Assembly (NCBI GenBank): GCA_030447665.1
Contig: JAUJOJ010000002.1
Coordinates: 92,547 to 156,546, forward strand
Source: Allosphingosinicella sp.
Lineage (GTDB): Bacteria > Pseudomonadota > Alphaproteobacteria > Sphingomonadales > Sphingomonadaceae
DNA length: 64,000 nucleotides
Direction of reading: 5' to 3'
The notes below the pieces were generated by a model, which was given only the letters and a program-made list of their open reading frames with translations, did not search any database and had not been told where the DNA came from. Shown one piece after another: positions 1 through 9,551 of the stretch; within the stretch, counting starts at the first letter, position 1; the number at the start of each line of letters is the position of its first letter. The translations under genes and the position numbers were made by a program.

Positions 1-524
1 AGCGGCTGGCGCGCCGCGCCGAGGGCGTGATGCACTTCGTCGAGAGCTACCGCCAGATCAGCCGCACGCCCGACGTCCGCCGCCGCCAGTTCGAATTGCT
101 CCCCTGGGCGCGCGAGCTGGAGGCGCTGTTCGTCGCGAGCGGCGACGCCGAGGGTCTCGATTTCCAGGTTCTCGTCCTCTCCGATCAGCTGGTCATCGAT
201 GTCGATCCGGACCTGATGTGCCAGGTCCTGATCAACCTCCTGCGCAACGCCGCCGACGCTGCCCGCGCGCACGGCGACCGGCCGGCCGTCTCGATGCGCT
301 TTTCGCCCAGCCCGAGCGGAAGGATCCAGATCGACGTCTCGGATAACGGTCCCGGCGTTCCCGAAGCGCTCGCGCAGGACATCTTCCTACCCTTCTTCAC
401 CACCAAGGCGAAGGGGACCGGCGTCGGCCTCAGCCTCGCCCGCCAGGTGGTCCTCGCCCACCAAGGCTCGATCACCCTGTTCAAGAGCGAGATCGGCGGC
501 GCCTTGTTCCGGATCGTCGTCTGA
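1..524 (+). CDS. sensor histidine kinase, C-terminal part (partial)
   Basis: The reading frame is open to the left window edge, so this is the C-terminal end of a two-component histidine kinase. It shows the end of the dimerisation helix (FVESYRQISR) and then a complete HATPase_c domain: N box INLLRNAADAA, G1 box DNGPGVP, F box FLPFFTTK, and G2 box GTGVGLSLA. The family autophosphorylates a histidine and passes the phosphate to a response regulator. Its sensor domain and partner lie outside the window. The F-box/G2 arrangement resembles NtrY/AtoS-like kinases, but the input signal cannot be deduced. Confidence 0.9.
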   Translation, partial: RLARRAEGVMHFVESYRQISRTPDVRRRQFELLPWARELEALFVASGDAEGLDFQVLVLSDQLVIDVDPDLMCQVLINLLRNAADAARAHGDRPAVSMRFSPSPSGRIQIDVSDNGPGVPEALAQDIFLPFFTTKAKGTGVGLSLARQVVLAHQGSITLFKSEIGGALFRIVV

Positions 525-554
525 AGCGCGGCGGGCGGCGTTGACCTGAACCGA

Positions 555-1880
555 TCAGGCCGACACCCGGCTCGCCAGCGCCTGCACCTGACCCCGGATG
601 TCGGGAACGGCGACGATCTCCCAAACGGCGCCTCGAGTCATTGGCCCCACTGCGTACAGGCTCGGGGATGCGTGGCCCCGGCTGTCGAGGGCGCGGTACT
701 CGGCATCGACGTCGATCCCGATCCGGCAGACGTCCGACCGGATTCGGCCGGTCTCGAGCAGCCGGTCGAGCAGCGGCTCCCCGGCGCGGGCAATGTCCAT
801 CTGCGGCCCGGCGCAGTTGACGATCCGCGCCGGCTCGAGCCGTTCGAACTCCTCGCTGCCGCGCGGCCGCCACTCGACTGCCGCCCCGCGCTCCCCCGGT
901 GAGACCGACACGATCTTGCCTGATGCAAAAGCAAGCCTGCCATCCCGCTCCATCCCCTGGATTCGCGCTGAGATAGACGGAGCGATGCGATGCCGGTGAA
1001 CGTCCCACCAGGGGCGAAGATGCCGAAGGAACCGGCGGCGCTGCTCGGGGCTCGATTTCGCCCAGAGCGGTTGGGTGAACGGGCGGAGCTGGTCCACGGC
1101 TGCCCGCCAGCCAAGCCTCCCGGCCTCCCGGCGAACGAAGCGGACGAGCTTGGAGCCTTGAAGCTCGGGCACCGCCTCCAGACCGGATGAATGCCTGTCC
1201 GCAGCCGAATGCGCTCGCGGCACAAGCCCCCGCCGGGAGATGGCGAGCGTCCGCCCTCCAAATCCGGCGCTGTCCAACATCAGCGCCGCGTCGATTGCAG
1301 TAAGGCCGGTGCCGATCAGAAGGACCATGTCGGCATCGCCCAGGCCGGCAGCGATGTCGCTGGCCCAAGGGTCCGCAACGTAGATCCCGTCCGACCGCAG
1401 CTCGGGCGCGATCCCGGGCGGTACATCGGGCTCGAGATTGCCGAGCGCGAGGATCGCCTTGTCCGCCTCGATGCTGTCGCCGCTGCGTAAGCGCACCATC
1501 TCGCGTCCGCCGGACGAGACGATGTCGACCGCCTCTTGCCGATCGATCCGCAGCCGATCCCCCGCTTCCACGGATGCGGCGTCCAGCAGCTCTTCGAGAT
1601 AGGCGCCATAGAGCTTCCGCTGCGCGAACTCGGCCGGGCCGCCCTCGCCGCGCCTGGCGAGCCAGTCCGCGAAATGGCCGGGCTCGTCCGGAAAGGCGCT
1701 CATCCTTCCCGCTGCCACGTTGAGAAGATGATCCGAGTGACGGGTGCTGTAGGCAATCCCCGGCCCCAGCCGCTCCGCCCGCTCGATCAGCGTCACCATC
1801 GCGCCGCGGCGGAGAAGCTGGATCGTCTGAAGGGTGCCCGAATAGCCGCCGCCGATGACGGCGACGTGGCGACGGCTCAA
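555..1880 (-). CDS. FAD/NAD(P)-binding oxidoreductase (NAD_binding_9 type)
   Basis: A 441-residue flavoprotein-like enzyme. The dinucleotide-binding signature VIGGGYSG sits within the first 15 residues and is followed by the typical GIAYST..HLLNVAAGRMSAFPD segment of the COG4529 group. A second nucleotide-binding stretch, LLIGTGLTAIDAALML, lies mid-protein. The substrate is unknown. The start is taken as TTG at 1880: its TTGA overlaps the TGA of the upstream Rrf2 gene, so the two are probably translationally coupled, and the GxGxxG motif then lies at the usual distance from the N terminus. Upstream in-frame codons encode low-complexity arginine-rich sequence and are not convincing. Being co-transcribed with an Fe-S-type Rrf2 regulator suggests a redox- or metal-related role (inference). 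Confidence 0.82.
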   Translation of the reverse strand: MSRRHVAVIGGGYSGTLQTIQLLRRGAMVTLIERAERLGPGIAYSTRHSDHLLNVAAGRMSAFPDEPGHFADWLARRGEGGPAEFAQRKLYGAYLEELLDAASVEAGDRLRIDRQEAVDIVSSGGREMVRLRSGDSIEADKAILALGNLEPDVPPGIAPELRSDGIYVADPWASDIAAGLGDADMVLLIGTGLTAIDAALMLDSAGFGGRTLAISRRGLVPRAHSAADRHSSGLEAVPELQGSKLVRFVRREAGRLGWRAAVDQLRPFTQPLWAKSSPEQRRRFLRHLRPWWDVHRHRIAPSISARIQGMERDGRLAFASGKIVSVSPGERGAAVEWRPRGSEEFERLEPARIVNCAGPQMDIARAGEPLLDRLLETGRIRSDVCRIGIDVDAEYRALDSRGHASPSLYAVGPMTRGAVWEIVAVPDIRGQVQALASRVSA

Positions 1881-2314
1881 AGCCGCGGCTCCGCCATCAC
1901 CTCGACGGGAACGGGATCGGCGAGGCTGAGGCCGTCGAGGATACGTGCCGTCTCGTCCCGCACCATCAGCATCACTCTGTGAAGACGGCATTTCTCCTCG
2001 GTGATGCAATTTGTGCATTGCTGGTAGGCGAGCCGGCTAGCGCAGGGGAGCAGGCCGAGCGAGCCCCGCGTCAGCCGCACGATCTCGCCATAGCTGATCT
2101 GCTGCGGCCGCTTGGCCAGCCAATAGCCGCCCTCCCGCCCCCGCATCGTCTCGACGAGGCCCGCCCGCCGCATGCTGGAAAGCATCACGGTCAGGAACTT
2201 GGCGGGGATATTCTGCTTCTCTGCAATCTCGGACAGCTGCACCGGTCCCTCGCCGTAGCGGTCGGCGAGGTGCAGGAGCGCCCGGATTGTGTACCGCGTT
2301 CGTTGAGAAAGCAT
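1877..2314 (-). CDS. Rrf2 family transcriptional regulator
   Basis: A 145-residue winged-helix regulator with the Rrf2 N terminus (RTRYTIRALLHLA) and an HTH in residues about 27-60 (SEIAEKQNIPAKFLTVML). The cysteine cluster is LPCASRLAYQQCTNC..EEKC. In the family (IscR, NsrR, RirA) three such cysteines ligate a [2Fe-2S] or [4Fe-4S] cluster used for sensing iron, NO or redox state. The gene overlaps the downstream FAD protein by 4 nt. The chromate transporter gene begins upstream on the same strand and ends at 2355, so all three could form one transcript. The ligand is not identifiable from sequence. Confidence 0.9.
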   Translation of the reverse strand: MLSQRTRYTIRALLHLADRYGEGPVQLSEIAEKQNIPAKFLTVMLSSMRRAGLVETMRGREGGYWLAKRPQQISYGEIVRLTRGSLGLLPCASRLAYQQCTNCITEEKCRLHRVMLMVRDETARILDGLSLADPVPVEVMAEPRL

Positions 2315-2354
2315 TGGCCGCTAATGGCCTCAGACCGTTCGATTTACAACCGCG

Positions 2355-3707
2355 TCAAAGGACGAGCCCGAGGATAATCCCCGCAATCGCGCATGCCGCG
2401 ATGACGAGCGGCACGCTGAGCTTCAATCGCAGGATCGCAACCAAAGCGGCGGCGGAGAGCAGGGCGGCCACCGGATCGAGGCTGGCCCAGACCGGCACGT
2501 CGAGGCTGATCGGCCCCAGTCTCGCCTCGACGACGGTGCCGAACAGATAATGGACGGCGAACCAGAAAGCGAGGTTGAGGATGACGCCGACCACCGCAGC
2601 CGTGACGGCGGACAGGGCGGCGGCGAGCGCCCGGTTCTGCCGGAGCCTCTCGACATAGGGAGCGCCCACGAAGATCCAGAGAAAGCAGGGCAGGAAGGTC
2701 ACCCAGGTCGTCAGCAGCCCGCCCAAGGTTGCGGCGACCAGCGGCGGCAGCCCTTCCGGATTGCGATAAGCGCCGAGGAAGCCGACGAACTGCGTCACCA
2801 TGATCAGCGGCCCCGGGGTCGTCTCGGCAAGGCCGAGACCGTCCAGCATCTCGCCCGGTTGCAGCCAGCCATAGGTTTCCACCGCTGCCTGCGCCACGTA
2901 AGCCAGAACCGCATAGGCCCCGCCGAACGTCACCACCGCCATCTTGGAAAAGAAAAGGGTGATGTCGGCGAAGCTGCCCGCGCCGCCGGCGACCAGCAGC
3001 AGGACGGGCGCCAGCCACAGCAGCAGAAGCACGGCCGCCAGGCGGAGAAGGCGTCCGCCCCCGCCCTGGGCGTGAGCGGGCAGCGCCGTGCCGAGCGCGC
3101 TCTCGGCGTCGGGCAGAGCCTTCCCCTGGCTCCCATGGCCGCCGCCTGCGGCGAAAGCGCTGCTGCCGGCGCGCGCCGCGGTGAGGCCGATCAAGGCTGC
3201 AGCGCCGACGATGACCGGAAAGGGGATGTCGAACAGGAAAATGCCTGCGAAGGCGGCGCCTGCCAGGCCCAGCCGCGCCGAATTGCCGAGCGCCCGCCGC
3301 CCGATCCGGATCACCGCCTCGAATACGATCGCCAGCACTGCCGCCTTGAGGCCGAAGAACAGGGCCGCCACCGCACCAACGCTCCCGTAGAGAACGTAAA
3401 TCCAGCTCAGCGCCATAATCGCGACGAGCCCCGGCAGGATGAACAGGGTGCCCGCGACGAGGCCGCCTTTCACCTTGTGCATGAGCCAGCCGATATAGGT
3501 GGCGAGCTGCTGCGCCTCGGGGCCCGGCAGCAGCATGCAAAAATTGAGCGCGTGGAGGAAGCGCTCCTCCCCGATCCAGCGTTTCTCCTCGACGAGAATG
3601 CGATGCATGACGGCGATCTGCCCGGCCGGTCCGCCGAAGCTCAAAAGGGCGATCCTGGTCCAGACCCGGACAGCCTCGCCAAAGCTTATGCCGTGACCCT
3701 CGGTCAC
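2355..3707 (-). CDS. chrA: chromate transporter ChrA, two CHR domains
   Basis: A 450-residue membrane protein of the CHR family, which exports chromate from the cytoplasm by secondary transport. Two homologous halves are visible. The N-terminal half has LLSFGGPAGQIAVMHR and LLPGPEAQQLATYIGW; the C-terminal half has VVTFGGAYAVLAYV and ETTPGPLIMVTQFVGFLGA. The FGG and PGP motifs are family hallmarks. About ten hydrophobic segments follow. The start is GTG at 3707 (protein beginning VTEGHGISFGEAVRVW), which gives normal family length; the open frame extends much further upstream but reads as non-coding arginine/glycine-rich sequence. It lies 40 nt upstream of the Rrf2 gene on the same strand, so regulation by that protein is possible. 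Confidence 0.93.
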   Translation of the reverse strand: MTEGHGISFGEAVRVWTRIALLSFGGPAGQIAVMHRILVEEKRWIGEERFLHALNFCMLLPGPEAQQLATYIGWLMHKVKGGLVAGTLFILPGLVAIMALSWIYVLYGSVGAVAALFFGLKAAVLAIVFEAVIRIGRRALGNSARLGLAGAAFAGIFLFDIPFPVIVGAAALIGLTAARAGSSAFAAGGGHGSQGKALPDAESALGTALPAHAQGGGGRLLRLAAVLLLLWLAPVLLLVAGGAGSFADITLFFSKMAVVTFGGAYAVLAYVAQAAVETYGWLQPGEMLDGLGLAETTPGPLIMVTQFVGFLGAYRNPEGLPPLVAATLGGLLTTWVTFLPCFLWIFVGAPYVERLRQNRALAAALSAVTAAVVGVILNLAFWFAVHYLFGTVVEARLGPISLDVPVWASLDPVAALLSAAALVAILRLKLSVPLVIAACAIAGIILGLVL

Positions 3708-3793
3708 CTCGCGACGTGCTGCTTCACCCGCTCTTCCTGGACAGGAACAGCCAGCCGGGCAAGGGCTGATGGGTGGCCGATCGCAAAGACCGC

Positions 3794-5983
3794 CTACTCC
3801 GCCGCCACGTCGACCTTGAAGGGCTCCTCGGCACGCTCTCCTACCGACCCTAGATAGTCCTCGATCGCCCGCTCGATCGGGCGGAGCATAATGCCGCGCG
3901 AGCTGGTGAGGGCGGTGTTCGCGGGCGCGTCTTCGATCGGCAGCACCAGCGACGGATCGTAGCCCGCCCCTTCCGCCACCTGGGTCGCGAATTCGTACCA
4001 GCTCAACTTGCCCTGGTTGGCCAGGTGCCAGATGCCCTTCTCGCCGTCGACCAGCAGGTCGAGCGTCGCGTGGCAGAGGTCCGGCACATAGGTTGGCGAG
4101 ACCGCCGTGTTCCGCCCGGCCCGCACCGGCTCGCCGCGGGCGAGGGCCTCGAGCGTGTTCCACGCGAAATTATACTTGTCCCAAGGACCGAAAAAGGCGC
4201 TGGTGCGGATGACGAGCGCATCCTCGAGAGCGGCAAGCACATGCTTTTCCGCCCTCGCCTTGCTGAGCCCGTAGACGTTTGCCGGTGCGACCGGATCGTC
4301 CTCGCGATAAGGGCGGCCGAGCTGGCCGTCGAACACCAGGTCCGACGAGAAGGTCACCAGCTTTATGCCGGCGTCGGAGCAGGTTGCGGCGAGCTTGGCC
4401 GGGCCTTCCGCGTTCCACTTGAGGCACGCCTCCCGTTCCCGTTCCGCATCGGCGACCCGGACGAAGCCTGCCGTGTTGATGACCGCCCAGGGCTTGTGGC
4501 GGGCGATGGCCGCGCGGATCGAGCCTTCATCGCAAATATCGAGCTCTTCCCGGGTGGTGAGGCAGAAGGGGAGCGCCCGCTCCTCGCAGACCTTGGCGAA
4601 GGCGTTGCCGAGGGTGCCGGTCGCCCCCGTGATGAGGAGCTTGCGCCCTCCCCATTCCATCGGCCGGCAGCGTTCGTTCCAGGGGTAAAGCCGCGGCGGC
4701 CGCCGCCACCAGCCGGGCGAATCCAGCACCGGATGATCGAAATCCTCGCCATGCGCGAGCGCCTTGGCCGCCTTGGCGACGATGGTCGGCCGCGGCGTGC
4801 CGCCGCGCACGTCGAAGGCGCCGGTGTCGTAAAATCCGTTCTTCTGCGTGAGGAGAAAGCGCCAATCGACATTGCCGAACATCGACCAGATGGTGACGGC
4901 GCGAAGGTCAACGCCCTCCTCGCGGAGTTGCTGAGCAGTTTTCCAGACCTCCACGAACCAGCGCAATTGCTCGTCGCGGTGGCAGCCGTGATGGACTTCG
5001 GTGATCGCGATCGGAAGCCGATAGCGGTCCCAGACCTCGCGCAGCCGCGGGGCGAAGCCGGTGTCGCCGTCGCACCTTTTCACCCGCACGGCCTCGGCAT
5101 CGACGTAGGTGTCGCGCCCGTTTCCGCCGACCTCATGGCCGGGGTACAGGTCGGTCCGATGGTCCAAGAAGCGTTCGCTCGTCAGATAGTGATTGATGCC
5201 GAGGATGTCCGGCTTCGCTTCTCCGCCCGCGAAACCCTCGATCTCCTCCCAGCCGATGCCCGCGCCGATCAGCAGCCGGTGCATCTTGTGATTAGGGTCG
5301 ATCATCCCGCACTGAAGGTCAAGGCTCAGCCAGCGCCGCTCATTCTCGAAATTGGCCTGATAGCGAAGCGAGGCCGTCGAATAGCATTTGCCCATGTCTT
5401 CGGTCTGGACGAGCTGGGCGTCCGGAATGATCTTGCGGATCGCCCGCATCGCCTCAAGCGTCCCCTTGCACTGGTTGACGAGCGCGCGAAGGAACAGGGA
5501 ATAGTCCTTCGTGTGCGGATACCAGTGGCCGTAAAGGGCGGAGAAGCGCGCGGTCGTCAGCGGCTCGTTCACCGGAGTCCACATCTTGATCCAGGGATAG
5601 CGCGCCGCGACCTTCGCCGCATAATCGGCCAGCTTCTGCGGAAATTCCGGATCGAGCAGCTCGGTATAACGGGGCCCCGATCCATGGTGGAGCAAGCCGC
5701 CGATGATGGTGATGCCGCGCTCCCGCAGCATTGCCAGCCGCTCGTCGGTCCAGGAAAAATCGAGATCGTCCAAGCTGTCGGGCGCGATGCTCTCCCAGAG
5801 GATCGGATAGCGGACGGTGGTGACGCCGAGATCGGCGATCAGGTCGATATCCTCCCTGCGGTAGCTATGGCCGGTTTCCTCGCTCTGGTCCCGATATTCG
5901 TCGCCCACGCGAACCACGGTACATTCGACGCCGCCCCACATCTCCAACCCGGAGGCGTCGCTGTTCGTGGATGATTTGGTCAT
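3794..5983 (-). CDS. GH1-like glycosidase fused to dTDP-4-dehydrorhamnose reductase-like SDR
   Basis: A 729-residue two-domain protein. Residues about 15-410 form a GH1-type (beta/alpha)8 glycosidase domain: the acid/base motif TPVNEP (Glu140) and the nucleophile-type motif AITEVHHG (Glu329) are both present. Residues about 447-705 form an RmlD-type extended SDR: nucleotide-binding GATGTLG (453-459), and YGLSK with the catalytic Tyr571 and Lys575. RmlD reduces dTDP-4-keto-6-deoxyhexoses to sugars such as dTDP-rhamnose. The combination suggests one polypeptide acting in glycan synthesis or remodelling, but the substrate is unknown. No signal peptide is visible, so it is cytoplasmic. The gene is divergent from the 6217 amidohydrolase. 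Confidence 0.88.
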   Translation of the reverse strand: MTKSSTNSDASGLEMWGGVECTVVRVGDEYRDQSEETGHSYRREDIDLIADLGVTTVRYPILWESIAPDSLDDLDFSWTDERLAMLRERGITIIGGLLHHGSGPRYTELLDPEFPQKLADYAAKVAARYPWIKMWTPVNEPLTTARFSALYGHWYPHTKDYSLFLRALVNQCKGTLEAMRAIRKIIPDAQLVQTEDMGKCYSTASLRYQANFENERRWLSLDLQCGMIDPNHKMHRLLIGAGIGWEEIEGFAGGEAKPDILGINHYLTSERFLDHRTDLYPGHEVGGNGRDTYVDAEAVRVKRCDGDTGFAPRLREVWDRYRLPIAITEVHHGCHRDEQLRWFVEVWKTAQQLREEGVDLRAVTIWSMFGNVDWRFLLTQKNGFYDTGAFDVRGGTPRPTIVAKAAKALAHGEDFDHPVLDSPGWWRRPPRLYPWNERCRPMEWGGRKLLITGATGTLGNAFAKVCEERALPFCLTTREELDICDEGSIRAAIARHKPWAVINTAGFVRVADAEREREACLKWNAEGPAKLAATCSDAGIKLVTFSSDLVFDGQLGRPYREDDPVAPANVYGLSKARAEKHVLAALEDALVIRTSAFFGPWDKYNFAWNTLEALARGEPVRAGRNTAVSPTYVPDLCHATLDLLVDGEKGIWHLANQGKLSWYEFATQVAEGAGYDPSLVLPIEDAPANTALTSSRGIMLRPIERAIEDYLGSVGERAEEPFKVDVAAE

Positions 5984-6105
5984 CGAGCCTCAACCCTGTT
6001 TTCCTAACGGCTGAGTAACGAACCGATGCGGAGCGGACGCGGTTCCGAGTCAAATCGGCCTGTTTAAAGCAGGTTATCGAGATTCCCATTCTGGCACTGC
6101 CGCGA

Positions 6106-6127
6106 GCGTCCGCGGATGCGCGGACGC
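6106..6127. promoter_or_regulatory. perfect inverted repeat in a divergent intergenic region
   Basis: The 233-bp gap between the divergent genes starting at 5983 (minus) and 6217 (plus) must hold both promoters. It contains a perfect 9-bp inverted repeat, GCGTCCGCG, with a 4-bp spacer. No T-tract follows, so it is not an obvious terminator. It could be an operator or an mRNA leader hairpin for the 6217 gene. Nothing else is recognised in this gap. Confidence 0.35.
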
Positions 6128-6216
6128 GGGCCTTGCGGCTTCGCCCGCGATGTTGCAACGCTTCGGCCCCGACGCCCCACCTGATTCCAAGCCGCTTCCC
6201 GGCCGGAGACCCCAAA

Positions 6217-9200
6217 ATGATCAAGGGAATTGCAGCACTTACGCTTGTCCTCCTGTCCTCCGCCGCGCTTGCGCAGGAAAAGAAAGAGGAGAAGAAGTGG
6301 AACGTCGCCGCCCCGCCGATGAAGATGCGCAGCGTTCCGATCAACGTCAGCGAGGGCACATGGATGAACCTCGACGTCAGCCCGGACGGGCGGACGATCG
6401 CGTTCGATCTGCTCGGCGACGTTTATACCCTGCCGATGAGCGGCGGCCGGGCGACCCGCATTTCGGCCGGCATGCCCTATGAGACGCAGCCCCGCTTCTC
6501 GCCCGACGGCCGGCAGATCGCCTTCACCTCCGATCGCGGCGGCGGCGAGAATATCTGGCTGATGAACACTGACGGCTCGAACCGGCGCCAGCTCACCAAG
6601 GAGATGTTCACGCTCCTCAACAACCCGACCTGGAGCGCCGACGGCCGCTTCATCGCCGCCCGCAAGCACTTCACCACCCAGCGTTCGGCCGGCACGGGCG
6701 AGATCTGGATGTACCATGTCGCGGGCGGCGGCGGGGTGGCGCTGGTCGAGCGGCCGAATCCGCAGTTCCAGAAGGAGCTGGGCGAGCCGATGTTCACCCC
6801 CGCGGGTGACGCCATCTATTTCAGCCGCAACACCACGCCGGGCAACATTTTCGAATATGCGCAGAATTCGAACCAGCAGCTGTTCGCGATCGAGCGCTAC
6901 GACATCAAGACGGGCGAGCGCACCACCGTCGCCGGCGGCCCGGGCGGCGCCGTGCGCCCCACTCCCTCCCCGGACGGCCGCTATCTTGCCTATGTCCACC
7001 GCGAGCGCGCCAAGTCGAAGCTCTATGTGAAGGATCTCCGCTCGGGCGAAGAGCGCAAGATCTACGACAACCTCGACCAGGACCTGCAGGAGACTTGGGC
7101 AATCCACGGCGTCTATCCGAACATGGATTGGACGCCGGACAGCCGTTCGATCCTGTTCTGGGCCGGCGGCAAGATCCGCCGCGTCAACGCGGACGGCTCG
7201 GGTGCGGCCGAGATCCCGTTCCAGGTGGCCGACACGCGTGACGTGATCGATCCCCCGCGGCCGCAGGTGAACGTCTTCTCCGAGACCTTCACGACCAAGA
7301 TGCCGCGCTTCGCGACGCTGTCGCCGGACGGGCGCCGCACCGTGTTCGAAAGCCTCGGACGCCTGTACCTGAAGGAGGGCTCGGGCGGCGCGCCGCGCCT
7401 GCTCACCGCGAATGACGGCGATTTCCAGCTCTACCCGGCCTGGTCGGGCGATGGACGGCAGATTGTTTTCGTCAGCTGGAACGACCAGCGCCTCGGCGAA
7501 ATCCGCACCGTCGATGCGGACGGCTCGGGCATGCGCACCGTCACCGACGTTCCGGGGCACTATCGGCGGCCGCGCTTTTCGCCCGACGGCCGGACGATCG
7601 TGTTCGAGCGCGGCGGCGGCGGCTATCTGACCTCGGACCGCTGGTCCGACGAGAAGGGCGTGTTTCGCGTCGCCGCGGGCGGCGGCCCGGCCACTCGCCT
7701 CGTCCGCGAGGGCGGCAACCCGCATTTCGGGGCCGCCAACGACCGCGTCTATCTCGAGCAGAGCGGCGACAACAAGCTGAAGCTCGTCAGCGTGGATCTT
7801 AACGGCAAGGACCTGCGGACCCACGCCCAGGGCGACTTGATCGTGGAATATCAGATTGCTCCGACCGGGGACCAGATCGCCTTTCGCGAAAACTACAATG
7901 TGTTCGTCGCGCCCTTCTTCGCCGGCGCCAAAACGCTCGATCTGGGCGCCAAGGGAACCCAGCTTCCGATCACCAAGGTGACCAACGAGGGCGGCCAGTA
8001 TCTCCACTGGGCCGGCAACGGAACGTCGCTGGCCTGGAGCCTGGGGCCGACGCTCTACTCCGCCCCTTCGAGCGGCCTGATCCGCGCCGATGGCGGCAAA
8101 TATTCGGCGCCAACCAGCGGCATCTCGCTGGCCATGCCGATTCGGTCGGACGTGCCGCAGGGCCAGGTGGCCCTGGTCGGCGCCAAGGTCGTCACGATGG
8201 CGAACGATTCCGGCGGCATCATCGAGGACGGCGTCATCCTCGTCGAGGGCAACCGCATCCGCGCGGTCGGCCGCCGCGGCGAAGTGGCGATCCCCGCCGG
8301 CGCCCGACAGGTGGACGTCGCCGGCAAGACCATCATCCCCGGCCTCATCGATGCCCACGCCCACGGCGCGCAGGGCGAGGACGACCTCATCCCCCAGCAG
8401 AATTGGGAGGCGATGGCGCACCTTGCCTTTGGCGTGACCACGGTCCACGACCCGTCAAGCACGTCGAGCGAGATCTTCCCTGCGGGCGAGATGCAGCGGG
8501 CGGGCGTGATCCTGGCGCCGCGCACCTTCTCGACCGGCGAGATCGTCTACGGCGCCCGCGCGCCCGGCCGCTATGCGGTCATCGACAGCCTGGACGATGC
8601 GCTCGCTCATGTCCGTCGCCTCAAGGCGCAAGGCGCGCATTCGATCAAGAACTACAACCAGCCCCGCCGCGACCAGCGCCAGCAGGTCGTCGCCGCCGCG
8701 CTCCGCGAGAATATCGCCGTGGTGGCTGAAGGCGGCTCGGTGTTCGAGATGGACATGGCGCTGATCGCCGACGGCAACACGACGCTGGAGCACAACATCC
8801 CGCAGGCGCAGCTCTACGAGGATGTGCTGAGCTTCTACGGGCAGACCAAGGTCGGCTATACGCCCACGCTCGGCGTCAGTTATGGCGGCCTCGGCGCGGA
8901 GCCGTTCTGGATCTCGCAGAGCCAGGTGTTCAAGCATCCGCTCCTCACCCGCCACGTTCCCGCCACCGTGCTCAATCCCGAGCTCGTCCGCGTCACGGTC
9001 GCGCCCGAAGAGGATTATGTCGACAAGGTGAGCGCCGCCACCGCGAAGCTCATCTCTGAGCGCGGGGTTCCGGTGTCGATCGGCGGCCACGGCCAGCAGC
9101 AGGGCCTCGCCGCCCATTGGGACATGTGGTCGTTCGTCCGCGGCGGCTGGACTCCTATCGAGGCGCTGAAGGCCGGCACGACCACGCCCGCCCGCGCGCT

Positions 9201-9432
9201 CGGTTTCCGCGACATCGGTTCGCTGGAACCCGGCAAGCTCGCCGATCTCGTGATCCTCAACGCCGATCCGACGGCCGACATCCAGAATACGGACGACATC
9301 GCCCGGGTGATGCTGAACGGCCGGCTCTACGATGCGGCGACGCTCAACGAGGAGGTGACCGGCACCCGCCGCCGCCAGCCCTATCATTGGGAGAATGAGG
9401 GCGCGGCGCCTCCGACACCAGCCAAGCCCTGA
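6217..9432 (+). CDS. exported TolB-propeller amidohydrolase
   Basis: A 1071-residue protein starting at ATG 6217, with GGAG 9 nt upstream and an immediate signal peptide (MIKGIAALTLVLLSSAALAQ). Residues about 40-640 carry repeated PD40/TolB-like beta-propeller blades, for example VSPDGRTIAF, FSPDGRQIAF, PSPDGRYLAY and LSPDGRRTVF. Residues about 665-1060 form an amidohydrolase (imidazolonepropionase/dipeptidase-like) domain: PGLIDAHAHG supplies the metal-binding HxH (about residues 713-715), GVTTVHDPSS follows, and a metal-site Asp/Gly segment and the C-terminal TPARALGF..GSLEPGKLADLVIL block are present. The family is periplasmic and probably cleaves cyclic amides or peptides; the substrate is not known. 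No partner genes in the same operon. Confidence 0.92.
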   Translation: MIKGIAALTLVLLSSAALAQEKKEEKKWNVAAPPMKMRSVPINVSEGTWMNLDVSPDGRTIAFDLLGDVYTLPMSGGRATRISAGMPYETQPRFSPDGRQIAFTSDRGGGENIWLMNTDGSNRRQLTKEMFTLLNNPTWSADGRFIAARKHFTTQRSAGTGEIWMYHVAGGGGVALVERPNPQFQKELGEPMFTPAGDAIYFSRNTTPGNIFEYAQNSNQQLFAIERYDIKTGERTTVAGGPGGAVRPTPSPDGRYLAYVHRERAKSKLYVKDLRSGEERKIYDNLDQDLQETWAIHGVYPNMDWTPDSRSILFWAGGKIRRVNADGSGAAEIPFQVADTRDVIDPPRPQVNVFSETFTTKMPRFATLSPDGRRTVFESLGRLYLKEGSGGAPRLLTANDGDFQLYPAWSGDGRQIVFVSWNDQRLGEIRTVDADGSGMRTVTDVPGHYRRPRFSPDGRTIVFERGGGGYLTSDRWSDEKGVFRVAAGGGPATRLVREGGNPHFGAANDRVYLEQSGDNKLKLVSVDLNGKDLRTHAQGDLIVEYQIAPTGDQIAFRENYNVFVAPFFAGAKTLDLGAKGTQLPITKVTNEGGQYLHWAGNGTSLAWSLGPTLYSAPSSGLIRADGGKYSAPTSGISLAMPIRSDVPQGQVALVGAKVVTMANDSGGIIEDGVILVEGNRIRAVGRRGEVAIPAGARQVDVAGKTIIPGLIDAHAHGAQGEDDLIPQQNWEAMAHLAFGVTTVHDPSSTSSEIFPAGEMQRAGVILAPRTFSTGEIVYGARAPGRYAVIDSLDDALAHVRRLKAQGAHSIKNYNQPRRDQRQQVVAAALRENIAVVAEGGSVFEMDMALIADGNTTLEHNIPQAQLYEDVLSFYGQTKVGYTPTLGVSYGGLGAEPFWISQSQVFKHPLLTRHVPATVLNPELVRVTVAPEEDYVDKVSAATAKLISERGVPVSIGGHGQQQGLAAHWDMWSFVRGGWTPIEALKAGTTTPARALGFRDIGSLEPGKLADLVILNADPTADIQNTDDIARVMLNGRLYDAATLNEEVTGTRRRQPYHWENEGAAPPTPAKP

Positions 9433-9551
9433 TTTCGGCGCGGCGCTCCGTCCAAGTCCGTGCCCTGGAGAACCGTTGTGGCGGCAATTCGCCGCCGCTC
9501 GCTAGGAATCCGGTAACCCTTTTTGGTGCATGCTCATTCCGGTTCAGCGGG

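Noticed and set aside
2550-3857. Long open frame antisense to chrA
   Set aside because: The sequence is Arg/Gly/Ala-rich shadow coding opposite a well-conserved chromate transporter; no motifs or RBS.
6064-8448. A 794-codon open frame on the minus strand opposite the amidohydrolase
   Set aside because: Antisense shadow of a GC-rich gene with clear signal peptide and domain motifs on the plus strand.
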